Shown here in pieces: positions 16,560-24,094 of a DNA stretch of 42,225 nt; position 1 is the first letter of the stretch; each line of letters opens with the position of its first letter. The DNA lies in contig CAKOMW010000005.1 in assembly GCA_934096805.1 (NCBI GenBank), forward strand, positions 1 to 42,225. The letters are read 5' to 3'. The notes under the pieces are model-generated. The model had not been told where the DNA came from. It did not search any database and worked only from the letters and a program-made list of their open reading frames with translations. The stretch is from an uncultured Bacilli bacterium. GTDB lineage: Bacteria > Bacillota_I > Bacilli_A > RF39 > UBA660. The translations under genes and the position numbers were made by a program.

Positions 16560-16622
16560 ATGCTAATTGTTGGTACTCCTCTGTTTTATGTTACTCCAAG
16601 GGGGTTCATAGAATGGTGGTGA
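16560..16622 (+). CDS. Possible 20-residue leader peptide in the short transcript
   Basis: ATG 16560 lies just after AGGAGG, but only 1-2 bases from it, which is too close for efficient initiation. The frame encodes MLIVGTPLFYVTPRGFIEWW. AGGAGGTA can pair with TACTCCT at 16574-16580, hiding this site. It may be a regulatory leader rather than a protein gene. Confidence 0.3.
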   Translation: MLIVGTPLFYVTPRGFIEWW

Positions 16623-16646
16623 TAATTATGTGGAAAGGTGTTAATT

Positions 16647-16709
16647 ATGTACGGTTTAATAGCATTTTGTGTTATTTTATTGTTGTTAATTATTGCAACA
16701 AAGCATTAA
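16647..16709 (+). CDS. 20-residue hydrophobic peptide, possible type I toxin
   Basis: MYGLIAFCVILLLLIIATKH: one membrane-spanning stretch and a short basic end, preceded by GGAAAGGTG with 5-6 bases to the ATG. It lies in a transcript of about 200 bases with a consensus promoter, hairpins near the 5' end and a strong terminator, the usual architecture of small membrane toxins such as TxpA or Fst. Sequence alone cannot assign a family. A longer overlapping frame (ATG 16613, 35+ residues) is the alternative. Confidence 0.45.
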   Translation: MYGLIAFCVILLLLIIATKH

Positions 16710-16713
16710 TTAG

Positions 16714-16750
16714 AGAAAAGTACCAACTCAACTAAGAGTGGTACTTTTCT
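16714..16750. terminator. Bidirectional terminator of the short transcript
   Basis: AGAAAAGTACCA pairs with TGGTACTTTTCT, with an inner CTC/GAG extension across a one-base bulge and a 6 base loop AACTAA. The arms supply A and T runs on both strands, so it could also stop an antisense RNA. Confidence 0.75.
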
Positions 16751-16817
16751 TACAAGATACTAAATCAACATAGAACAGAGATAGTACTAACCGTCAAATT
16801 AGCATATTTCTTTTTTT

Positions 16818-16841
16818 AGTATATTTTATTTAAAATATACT
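16818..16841. repeat. Inverted repeat between the short transcript and the HerA-like gene
   Basis: AGTATATTTT and AAAATATACT, perfect 10 bp arms around a 4 base loop. It may be a terminator for the HerA-like gene or part of the short-transcript locus. There is no good T run on the minus strand. Confidence 0.5.
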
Positions 16842-16921
16842 TTTCTGTTCATGCTTAGATTATATCAAACATTTAACTAAAATGCAATATTTTTGAAAAG
16901 TCTTTCTTTGATAGCATTCCT

Positions 16922-18673
16922 TTAAAACCAAGATTTCATTATATCAGCATTGTTACTTAGTGGTTCTGGTACTGGTTTATCTAGTTTCATTGATATTGGT
17001 ACTTTAAAGGCACTTCCAAAGACAATACAATTTCCTGGTTGAAGTGTTTTTAAATATTTTATTATTTCTGTTGAAACATTTGGTACCATACTTTTTATGT
17101 ATTCTAGATCTTTTGGATGATATGTTCTAAATATTATAAAGTTACTGCATTGCGAAATGGCTGTGTCACTTAATTCTGTTGGTCTTTGGGAAATTAATCC
17201 TAAAAGTACTCCGTATTTACGTCCTTCTTTAGCAATACGATCAAATATATTGTATCCTAGTAGTTTTACATCATTGTCATTTTGTACATATCTATGGGCT
17301 TCTTCCATTATTATGTGATATGCTATGCTTGCCCTATCTCTTCTTTCAGCAGCACTTTCATATATCATTTTGGAAAGAATTTTGGTCATTGCTTTTGCCA
17401 TTTGATCAGTTACATAGTTTATGTTAAAGTTTACTAATTGACATTTTTCTTTTCCTTCTCTATCGGTAAGTAATAATTTTATATATTCATCTCTATCAAT
17501 GAATTTAGAAAAATCAAAGTATTTTCTAGAATTACTTCCGGTTATATTGTGTAGTCTAACACTTAAAACGTTTCCGTATTCAAACACCCTTTCATTTGAT
17601 AGAATTCCTTCGGAAATAAGGGCAAAGTCCATGGCAGTTTCTAAGTCTTTCATAGTGTAATGAGTTTGTCCATCAGGATTTGGTAGTTCTAACCCATTTT
17701 GGATAAATTTTTTTATAAATTCAATTACTAATTCCATGTCTGGCATTTTCCCGGTATTATCTACATAGAGACATTGTTTTAATGGTCTAGTGTATCCTAT
17801 TTGGAATACTTTAGCATCGAGGTTTAAGTCCGGAGTAGAAAAACTTGTTAAAATAGCTGTGATTTGGTCACGCATAGTGCTTGCTTTTTCTCCACTTATC
17901 ATTATATCTAGTATAGCTCTTGCTAAAATATCATTTTGGTATGCAAGGGCCATTTCACCAGATTTTTTAAAAATACATACTAGTTTTAAAGCTTTTTCAA
18001 TGACTGGTATTTGACTAGCGGAATTGGCATTTAAAAGAATTGCAATGTCTTCTGCATTCATTAAATAAATAGGAATTTTTAGTATTTTATCTGGTTCTTC
18101 ACTAGGATCAGTTGTGTAGTTTATAAAGTTTATATTAGGGTTTTTACTTTCAGCAAAGGCATTTACATATTCACCGTACGTATCAAAAATAAATATATTT
18201 GCCCCTTTTGGAGCGTCTTTTTTTTCAAAAATATTTTGAATTAGTCTTGCTGTAGCGAATGATTTTCCAGAACCGGTGTTTCCTAAAATGGCAAAATGGT
18301 GATTGAAGAAATTATTGAATGGTACGTTTATTTTATAGTTTTCATAGATATTTGATTTACCAAAGTAGGTTGTGTCTTTTTGTTCTTCTTGTGAACCTAA
18401 GACAAGTGCTAATTCGTCTAATGTGACTATCCTAACATTGGACCTAAAAGATGGTTTTTTATCAATACCAGGAATAAATTTATTGTCTATTATTTCTCCT
18501 AGCAACATAATTCTAGCCTCAGTCTTGTCCATGTCTATTATTTCTCCAACTACTCTTTTATTGTCATTTTCAAATACTACATGAATATTTACTAAGTTCG
18601 GTTGTTTTTCTACATCAATGCCAAGTTCTATTATTATTATTTCGTTTTCTATTGTTTTAATTTTTCCTATCAT
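16922..18673 (-). CDS. HerA/DUF87-type hexameric ATPase
   Basis: 583 residues. N-terminal HAS-barrel-like beta domain (residues 1-85), then a FtsK/HerA-type P-loop: Walker A AILGNTGSGKSFATARL near residue 132, IFIFDTYGEYV near 165 as found in HerA, Walker B IIMEEAHRYV near 472, SQRPTELSDTAISQC near 518 and a C-terminal FRTYHPKDLEYIKSMV. HerA proteins translocate DNA and often work with NurA nuclease or in defence modules. No NurA or other nuclease is adjacent, so the role here is open. It looks like a single-gene unit. Confidence 0.88.
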   Translation of the reverse strand: MIGKIKTIENEIIIIELGIDVEKQPNLVNIHVVFENDNKRVVGEIIDMDKTEARIMLLGEIIDNKFIPGIDKKPSFRSNVRIVTLDELALVLGSQEEQKDTTYFGKSNIYENYKINVPFNNFFNHHFAILGNTGSGKSFATARLIQNIFEKKDAPKGANIFIFDTYGEYVNAFAESKNPNINFINYTTDPSEEPDKILKIPIYLMNAEDIAILLNANSASQIPVIEKALKLVCIFKKSGEMALAYQNDILARAILDIMISGEKASTMRDQITAILTSFSTPDLNLDAKVFQIGYTRPLKQCLYVDNTGKMPDMELVIEFIKKFIQNGLELPNPDGQTHYTMKDLETAMDFALISEGILSNERVFEYGNVLSVRLHNITGSNSRKYFDFSKFIDRDEYIKLLLTDREGKEKCQLVNFNINYVTDQMAKAMTKILSKMIYESAAERRDRASIAYHIIMEEAHRYVQNDNDVKLLGYNIFDRIAKEGRKYGVLLGLISQRPTELSDTAISQCSNFIIFRTYHPKDLEYIKSMVPNVSTEIIKYLKTLQPGNCIVFGSAFKVPISMKLDKPVPEPLSNNADIMKSWF

Positions 18674-18800
18674 ATTATCAGTCCCTTATTTTATTCTCGT
18701 ATTAATTATAACAAAAATATTTGTAAAAGACTATAGAAAATTATATTTTTATAAAAAAACTATTTGCGTTTTTTATTTGCAAATAGTCTAATTACTCCAT

Positions 18801-19901
18801 TCAGTTTAAATGTTTTAGTTCATCGAGTACAAAAGTTCCATTTTCTCTTATTAGAACGTCATCGAAGTAAATATTTCCTCCGCCGTAGTCTTCTCTTTGA
18901 ATCAGTACCATATCCCAGTGAATTGTAGAATCATTTCCGTTGTAGCTATCTTTGTAAGCTTTTCCTGGAGTAAAATGGATGCTTCCTTTTATTTTTTCGT
19001 CAAAAAGAATATCACCCATTGGATGAAGGATTTTTTTGTTTAATCCAATTGAGAATTCACCGATGTATTTGGCACCTTCATCGGTTTCAAATATTTCATT
19101 TAGCTTTTCTTCATCTTTTTTATTGTCGCATGTAGCTTTTATAATTTTTCCATCTTTAAATTCTAAAGTTACTCCACCATATATATTGCCTTGGTATGGG
19201 CTTGGAGTGTTGTATTTTATTACTCCGTTGACACTGTCTTTTATTGGGGCAGTGTAACATTCACCATCAGGAATGTTTGCTTCTCCACAGCAAGGAATAA
19301 TTGGCATTCCAAGGATTGAGAATGTTATATCTGTCCCTACTCCAGTTAATCTTACTTTGTCTGTTTTTTCCATTAGTTTTTTTAGAGGTTCTATATCTTT
19401 TACCATTTGTTGATAGTCTTCGCACATTGCTTTCATGCTAAATTCATAGAATTCATCATAGTTCATTTTAGCTTTGTAAGCGTCTATTTTACTAGGATAG
19501 TTTAGAAGCACCCATCTTCTTTCATCAATCATGATATTGTGAACTTTTTCTAGTTTTTGGTTTACTTTTTTTCTCATTTCACTGTTTACAAAATTGTCTT
19601 CATAATCATTTTGATTGCAGTATATTCTAATAAAACAGTCATAGTTGTCAACTTCAAATTTATTTGATTTTTCTAGTAAATTTAGTTTAGTTTCTTCGGT
19701 TTTATTTAGAATTAGTGCATCAATAAAGGGATTAAATATCTTTACAGATACATTTCCCTTTTTTTCTTGAATCTTTTTTATTAGTTCTTTTACAAGTGGT
19801 AATGGTTCTTCGGTTTCTACTGATATTAAAACATTATCATTTTCTTTTACTTTTACTGAGTGTTCTACAATTGTAGTAGCTAGTGTTTTTAAATAATTCA
19901 T
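18801..19901 (-). CDS. M29-family metallo-aminopeptidase
   Basis: 366 residues from ATG 19901, which has GAGGGTG 6 bases upstream. The GTG at 19910 is part of that site. Family features: N-terminal SVKVKENDNVLI, metal-ligand glutamates in CCGEANIPDGECYTAP, VNGVIKYNTPSPYQG, GSIHFTPGKAY near residue 325 with its histidine ligand, and STIHWDMV with another histidine/aspartate pair. Cytosolic aminopeptidase of the AmpS/PepS type, probably for peptide turnover. The length fits a slightly short member of the family (usually about 370-410). Confidence 0.9.
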   Translation of the reverse strand: MNYLKTLATTIVEHSVKVKENDNVLISVETEEPLPLVKELIKKIQEKKGNVSVKIFNPFIDALILNKTEETKLNLLEKSNKFEVDNYDCFIRIYCNQNDYEDNFVNSEMRKKVNQKLEKVHNIMIDERRWVLLNYPSKIDAYKAKMNYDEFYEFSMKAMCEDYQQMVKDIEPLKKLMEKTDKVRLTGVGTDITFSILGMPIIPCCGEANIPDGECYTAPIKDSVNGVIKYNTPSPYQGNIYGGVTLEFKDGKIIKATCDNKKDEEKLNEIFETDEGAKYIGEFSIGLNKKILHPMGDILFDEKIKGSIHFTPGKAYKDSYNGNDSTIHWDMVLIQREDYGGGNIYFDDVLIRENGTFVLDELKHLN

Positions 19902-19956
19902 TATAATCACCCTCTTTTATAGTATATCATAAAATATTTGTGAAAGGAGAAAAAAT

Positions 19957-20205
19957 ATGGATTACTTTAATAATATGCCTAATTATTATAATAATATGTA
20001 TTATGATAATGGTTTTAGAAATAGTACTATGACAAGGCAACCTATGCCTGTTGCTAATAGGTTTGTACCTGGGGCTGGTGGTTTTATTTTACCGTTTGCT
20101 TTAGGTTTTGCTACTGCTCCACTTGTTCTTCCTAGACCTAGACCTTATTATCCAGTTTATCAACCATATCCACCATATTATTATAACTACCCTGTTTATA
20201 GATAA
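19957..20205 (+). CDS. Small Asn/Tyr/Pro-rich protein, unknown
   Basis: 82 residues with AAAGGAG before the ATG. An Asn/Tyr-rich N-terminus (MPNYYNNMYYDN), a Gly/Pro hydrophobic centre (GAGGFILPFALGFATAPLVL) and a Pro/Tyr-rich tail (YPVYQPYPPYYYNYPVYR). The composition recalls small coat or surface-assembly proteins, and two CotY/CotZ-like genes lie 1.8 kb away. I do not recognise a family. It lies divergently next to the aminopeptidase gene. Confidence 0.75.
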   Translation: MDYFNNMPNYYNNMYYDNGFRNSTMTRQPMPVANRFVPGAGGFILPFALGFATAPLVLPRPRPYYPVYQPYPPYYYNYPVYR

Positions 20206-20230
20206 AATAGAATTAATTTTCTATTTTTTT
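20204..20230. terminator. Terminator between convergent genes
   Basis: AAAATAGAA pairs with TTCTATTTT around a 6 base loop, followed by T on the plus strand. The 3' arm includes the stop codon of the sensor kinase gene on the other strand. Confidence 0.75.
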
Positions 20231-21441
20231 GGTAGTTTTATCATTACTGTAGTACCGTGATTTATTTCTGATGTATATTTCATTTCTCCGTTATGGAGTT
20301 TTATTATTTCCATAGAAAGGGCTACTCCTAAACCACAGCCTTTTTCTTTTGATGAGTAGAATAATTCTCCTAACTTCTTTAAGTCTTGTGCTTCGATTCC
20401 ATGGCCGTTGTCTTTAATGTATAGTCTAACATATTTTTTACCATTTTTTATGATTATGTTTATTTTGCCATTTCTATCTATTGCTTCGTATGAATTTTTT
20501 ATTATATTTATTAAAACTTGTTTTAGTCTATCATAGTCTGCTTCGATTAGTAGTTCTTCGGGACCTATTAGAGTTACTTGAATGTTCTTTTCGTCTAAAA
20601 TTATTTTTAGAGATGAGATTACTTCTTCAATTAGATAGTTAATGTCCATTATGTCTTTTTTTATTTTTATTTTTGTGTATTTGCTAAAGTTATCCATTAT
20701 GTCTAAAGCTCTATTTATTTCACTTGTTACTATGTTTAAGTATTTTTCAGTTTTTTTGGTGTCGTCATAGTTAATCATTGAAAGATATCCTTTGCATACA
20801 GCAAGGGGATTTTTTATTTCATGGTTTATTTTAAAAAGGGCACTTTTTAGAACTTTTTCTTTTTCTAAGTCTTGTAATACTTTATGGTATTCCACTAGTT
20901 CTTCTCCTTTTTCAATGGCATATATTATGAGGGTTGTTGCTAAATAAAAGATTAAGAGATTAAAGAATTGATATAGAAATATTTCTATAGTGGAAGTCTT
21001 CATTATTAACATGAATTCAATTGTAATTACTATTCCTTTGATAAAGATAAAAGTATTTAAGATGAATTCTTTGCTTTTATCTTTGTATTTTAGAATATAG
21101 AATATTACAAAATATAACATGTATTCTACAATTAAAAGATACAGGTCAAAGTTGAATAATTTATAATAAAATAGGACTATAAAGAACGATGCAAATAGCG
21201 TACTGAATTTCTTTTTATAGATTATTAATATTATAAATGGAATGTTTATAAATAAGAGATTTTTTAATTCTGGAATTATTAGATCGAATCTAATTATAAA
21301 GTATAGTGATGTGAAGCATGCAAGGGATATTAGTGTGTTTACTCCGAATATTTTTTCTTTTTTTAGGATGATTATTAAGTAGAAGCATATTGGTAAAACT
21401 ACTAGTATTGAGTTTAAAATTATATTATCAAAATACGACAT
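20221..21441 (-). CDS. Orphan membrane sensor histidine kinase
   Basis: 406 residues from ATG 21441, which has AGGTGAT just upstream; the GTG at 21450 lies within that site. About six hydrophobic segments fill residues 1-175, with no large extracellular sensor. The catalytic core follows: H-box FKINHEIKNPLAVCKGY near residue 205, N-box QVLINIIKNSYEAI near 305, G1 DNGHGI near 347 and G2 SSKEKGCGLGVALSMEII near 365. The layout resembles KinB-type kinases. No response regulator is adjacent. A 15 bp inverted repeat covers its start codon. Confidence 0.92.
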   Translation of the reverse strand: MSYFDNIILNSILVVLPICFYLIIILKKEKIFGVNTLISLACFTSLYFIIRFDLIIPELKNLLFINIPFIILIIYKKKFSTLFASFFIVLFYYKLFNFDLYLLIVEYMLYFVIFYILKYKDKSKEFILNTFIFIKGIVITIEFMLIMKTSTIEIFLYQFFNLLIFYLATTLIIYAIEKGEELVEYHKVLQDLEKEKVLKSALFKINHEIKNPLAVCKGYLSMINYDDTKKTEKYLNIVTSEINRALDIMDNFSKYTKIKIKKDIMDINYLIEEVISSLKIILDEKNIQVTLIGPEELLIEADYDRLKQVLINIIKNSYEAIDRNGKINIIIKNGKKYVRLYIKDNGHGIEAQDLKKLGELFYSSKEKGCGLGVALSMEIIKLHNGEMKYTSEINHGTTVMIKLPKK

Positions 21442-21487
21442 ATTTATCACCTATATAAATCATACAGGTTTTATATGTCGTATTTTG
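21429..21487 (-). promoter_or_regulatory. Inverted repeat enclosing the kinase start codon
   Basis: Perfect 15 bp arms (21429-21443 and 21473-21487) 29 bases apart. In the mRNA the upstream arm (CAAAATACGACATAT) would pair with the ATG and first four codons, leaving the Shine-Dalgarno site in the loop. This could limit initiation. Confidence 0.6.
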
Positions 21488-21499
21488 TCGAATTTTGTC

Positions 21500-21811
21500 T
21501 TATTTCATCGCTTCAATGTATTTTTTTAATTGTTTAGAGTTAGGACCAAGAATAATTTTTAATTGGTTGTCTAGCTCCACTATTCCTTTGGCTCCTAGTC
21601 CCACAATGCCATCTTTGTTTACTATGCTAATATCTTTTAATGTTACAATAAATCTTGAAAGATGGGTCTCGGAATCAATTATATTGTCTTTTCCTCCAAG
21701 GTATTCTACTAGTTTATTCATATCCAGTTTTACATCTTTTTTATTTATTTTCAAGACTGCTAGCAAAAGGACTATAAATACTACTATTATAATAATGTAT
21801 TGATATGTCAT
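21500..21811 (-). CDS. Membrane-anchored PTS EIIB-like domain lacking the phosphorylated cysteine
   Basis: 103 residues from ATG 21811 (GGGTGAT 5 bases upstream). The frame opens further upstream, but that stretch lacks a ribosome site. One N-terminal membrane helix (YQYIIIIVVFIVLLLAVL) is followed by a glucose-type EIIB domain: YLGGKDNIIDSETHLSRFIVTLKD and LGAKGIVELDNQLKIILGPNSKQLKKYIEAM. Where EIIB has the phosphorylated Cys before the T/S-R pair, this protein has His. It probably does not take part in sugar transport. It lies 58 bases upstream of the kinase gene on the same strand and may share its transcript. Confidence 0.75.
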   Translation of the reverse strand: MTYQYIIIIVVFIVLLLAVLKINKKDVKLDMNKLVEYLGGKDNIIDSETHLSRFIVTLKDISIVNKDGIVGLGAKGIVELDNQLKIILGPNSKQLKKYIEAMK

Positions 21812-21955
21812 TTTTATCACCCTATGATAATTATAAACTATTTTTAAGAAAAATAAAACATTTTTTTCATAGAATAGTATTAATAGGTGTTTTAAACACA
21901 CCATTTATAATAAGTAGAATATCTTATATTAGAAACAAATAAAGGGGTGGATTAT

Positions 21956-22360
21956 ATGAATAACAATGAATGTTGTATTTGTAACATTTTAGAAGTAATA
22001 AGTATTTTACAGTGTCAAGCAGAAAAAATAGATGATATACCAAATACATGTGATAGGCCTTTTTTAGGTTCAATTTCATCAAATGGAAGTTTTGTGTTCA
22101 ACACTAGACCAGTAACACTTTATAATAGTAACAATACTTTGATCACTATGCCATATACTCTTAATGATGACGATGGAACATCTAGTGTATTTAGAGTGGA
22201 AAAGGTTGAAGGATGTTGTGCTACTTGTAGAGTTTTAGCACCTAATTCTGATGAATCTTCAATTTTTCCATATGTTGCAACAAACAATTTCTTTACAATA
22301 AATTGTAAATGTGTATGTGCATTGGCATGTTTAGCAGATACGTTTATTGATTGTATTTAA
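21956..22360 (+). CDS. CotY/CotZ-like cysteine-rich spore-coat family protein (copy 1)
   Basis: 134 residues from ATG 21956 with GGGGTGG upstream; the earlier GTG is inside that site. Fourteen or so cysteines lie in the pattern of the CotZ family: CCICNILEVISILQCQ at the start, TCDRPFLG, a core ending SSVFRVEKVEGCCATCRVLAP, NNFFTINCKCVCALACL and the end TFIDCI. In Bacillus these proteins form the disulfide-rich spore crust. 15 bases before a paralogue. Whether this organism sporulates is not shown here. Confidence 0.78.
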   Translation: MNNNECCICNILEVISILQCQAEKIDDIPNTCDRPFLGSISSNGSFVFNTRPVTLYNSNNTLITMPYTLNDDDGTSSVFRVEKVEGCCATCRVLAPNSDESSIFPYVATNNFFTINCKCVCALACLADTFIDCI

Positions 22361-22375
22361 AAGGAGGTTATAAAA

Positions 22376-22783
22376 ATGTGTAATGAAAATAATTGTACTT
22401 GTTTTGACGAGACATTAAAAACAATAATAAAACTTCAAAAACAAGGACAATGTACTGATGCTTGTGATGCTACTTGTGATAGACCATTTTTAGGAACAAG
22501 TCCAGTAATTTGTCAATATAATACTAGACCAATATCACTTTATACTTGTCCAAATGCTACACCTTGGACTATGCCTTATACTTTGAATGGTGATACTGGT
22601 ACAAGTACTGTATTTAGAGCAGAAACTGTTGAAGGATGTTGTCTTACTTGTCGAGTTTTGGCACCTAATCCTGATAGTGATTCACAAAATCCGTACGTTG
22701 CTACTAACAATTTCTTTACAATAAATTTAAATTGTGTTGGGTCACTTAGATGTTTAGATGATACATTTATTGCATGTATTTAA
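22376..22783 (+). CDS. CotY/CotZ-like cysteine-rich spore-coat family protein (copy 2)
   Basis: 135 residues, with AAGGAGG before the ATG. Closely similar to copy 1 over the whole length: CDRPFLGTS, YNTRPISLY, TMPYTLNGDTGTSTVFRAETVEGCCLTCRVLAPN, PYVATNNFFTIN, CLDDTFIACI. N-terminal cysteines CNENNCTCF and C-terminal NCVGSLRC are retained. The pair forms one operon ended by the hairpin at 22785. Confidence 0.78.
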   Translation: MCNENNCTCFDETLKTIIKLQKQGQCTDACDATCDRPFLGTSPVICQYNTRPISLYTCPNATPWTMPYTLNGDTGTSTVFRAETVEGCCLTCRVLAPNPDSDSQNPYVATNNFFTINLNCVGSLRCLDDTFIACI

Positions 22784-22784
22784 T

Positions 22785-22817
22785 AAAGCCTCAGAGTAAT
22801 ATCTGAAGCTTTTTTTA
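22785..22817. terminator. Bidirectional terminator between the CotYZ-like pair and surface protein B
   Basis: AAAGCCTCAGA pairs with TCTGAAGCTTT (one mismatch), then a T run on the plus strand. The T run overlaps the stop codon of surface protein B on the minus strand. Confidence 0.8.
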
Positions 22818-23892
22818 TTGGGTTAAAGTCAGTTGATATGGGGAGTCACTAGTGCCTTCTCCGTCTGAAATTTGGACTTTTGATGAAAGAGATAAAACTG
22901 GGCGAACTGCATAATTGGTGTTGGTACTGTTGATGTTATCAGCGACATAGCCACCCAGAATCACACCAAACACATAGTAATCATAGTTTGGATTCTGCGG
23001 AAGCAACAATGTATTTTGTGATTTATCTAACCAATTATTTGTTGTTATACAATTTGTAGAATTATGATAATTCATTAAGTTACTTGCACATTCTTTTGAT
23101 GCACCATATCCATAATCACTGGCATACATTATCGCTATTTTTTTATTTGCATCATTTTGCATTGCTGGATTACGTCCATAATAGTAAAAAGATCCTCCAC
23201 CCTTTCTTTCGTATTGCCACATTGCATCAGATGTTATTTTTGAATTACTATATCCTCCAAGATAATATTTTGTTGTTCCTATCATATTCTTGGCATCACT
23301 TGTTAATGTATTATAATAATCATTATTTAAATATATGTTTAATGTTCCTGTTACCCAGTTATTCCACGTATTAGTTGGTTTATCCTGATTTGTATTCCAA
23401 TACATATTCCCTATTGATTCATCTTTTATTAACTTAAATCTATTTTCTACATTGCCATTTGTGTCTTCAGTCGGGATTATTCCGATTATTCTCCATGTTT
23501 CATTATTAAATGTTACATAGTTTTTTACTATAGAATCTCCTCCTCTGTATCTATATTCTGTTGCAAATTTATTATCTACTTGAAGGGAATCTATTGTATG
23601 TGTTATTTGTTCTAAACCATTTGTTCCTACTGTTTTTGTTGCAAACATGGTTCCTTCCATTCCACTTTTAACGCTTAGTTTTATTATGTTTTTTGATTCT
23701 ACACTACTACTCCACTTTGCATATGATGCATTAGTAAGATTATAAGAGATTACTCCTGTTATTACAAGAAAAAGAATACCTACCAAACTTAATAGATATT
23801 TATTATAGTCGTTTATATCTTTAAATAAAGGGTTTTGTTTTATTTTATTACTAGTATTTTGCCCCCCCCCCTAGCGAATAATTGTTTTTCAT
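22815..23892 (-). CDS. Surface protein B: phase-variable, lectin-like C-terminus (out of frame here)
   Basis: ATG 23892 reads MKNNYSLGGG and then, because of ten G, hits TAG three codons later. With nine G it joins QNTSNKIKQNPLFKDINDYNKYLL, a signal/anchor helix (SLVGILFLVITGVISYNL, then ASYAKWSS) and the family domain, giving about 358 residues. In the downstream frame a TAG directly precedes the G run, so no upstream start can be used at this length. The domain runs from EYRYRGGDSIVKNYVTFNNETWRIIGI through CASNLMNYHNSTNC to the hypervariable patch and VRPVLSLSS...GEGTSDSPYQL. It lacks the Ig domain of A and is a minimal version of the family. Confidence 0.8.
22902..22997 (-). other. Hypervariable patch (VR-like) of surface protein B
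   Basis: Same position as in A and C, from CAG to the Arg of VRP, equal length without gaps. 40 of 96 bases are G or C by hand count. It keeps more AAC/AAT codons (AAC at several sites) than A or C, as expected of a copy nearer to an AAY-rich template. Confidence 0.6.
23862..23871 (-). repeat. G10 homopolymer after the start codon of surface protein B
   Basis: Ten G in the coding strand, seven codons after ATG 23892, the same place and length as in surface protein A. Nine or twelve would be in frame. Confidence 0.85.
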
Positions 23893-23949
23893 ATTACTTA
23901 TCAGGTGTTTGTGCATTGTGTGTATATCTTTTGTTTACACCTGTCCTCC
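23893..23949 (-). promoter_or_regulatory. Structured leader: Shine-Dalgarno, 42 base hairpin, 9 bases, ATG (gene B)
   Basis: GGAGGA (23949-23944) is followed at once by CAGGTGT (23943-23937), which pairs with ACACCTG (23908-23902) across a 28 base loop. ATAAGTAAT then leads to ATG 23892. An in-frame ATG at 23916 lies in the loop and is an alternative start that adds eight residues. Confidence 0.6.
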
Positions 23950-23966
23950 TTAGTTTCTATAATTTA

Positions 23967-23995
23967 ATTTTAATACAAAAAAAATACTTTTTCAA
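23967..23995 (-). promoter_or_regulatory. Promoter of surface protein B
   Basis: Minus strand TTGAAA (23995-23990), 17 base spacer with a T run, TAAAAT (23972-23967). It shares its -35 region and the downstream GAAACTAAGG with the promoter of A. Confidence 0.75.
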
Positions 23996-24094
23996 GTACT
24001 TTTTCCGATGAAATTTAGTGTTAATATAATTAAAGTTATTTTTTACAAAAAATCAATCATATGGATTAAATTTCTTACTCTTTTTAATTGAATA

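Noticed and set aside
23700..23786. Start of surface protein B at the internal TTG 23786
   Set aside because: It would cut into the hydrophobic anchor and has no Shine-Dalgarno site. The ATG 23892 frame aligns with surface protein A once one G is removed.
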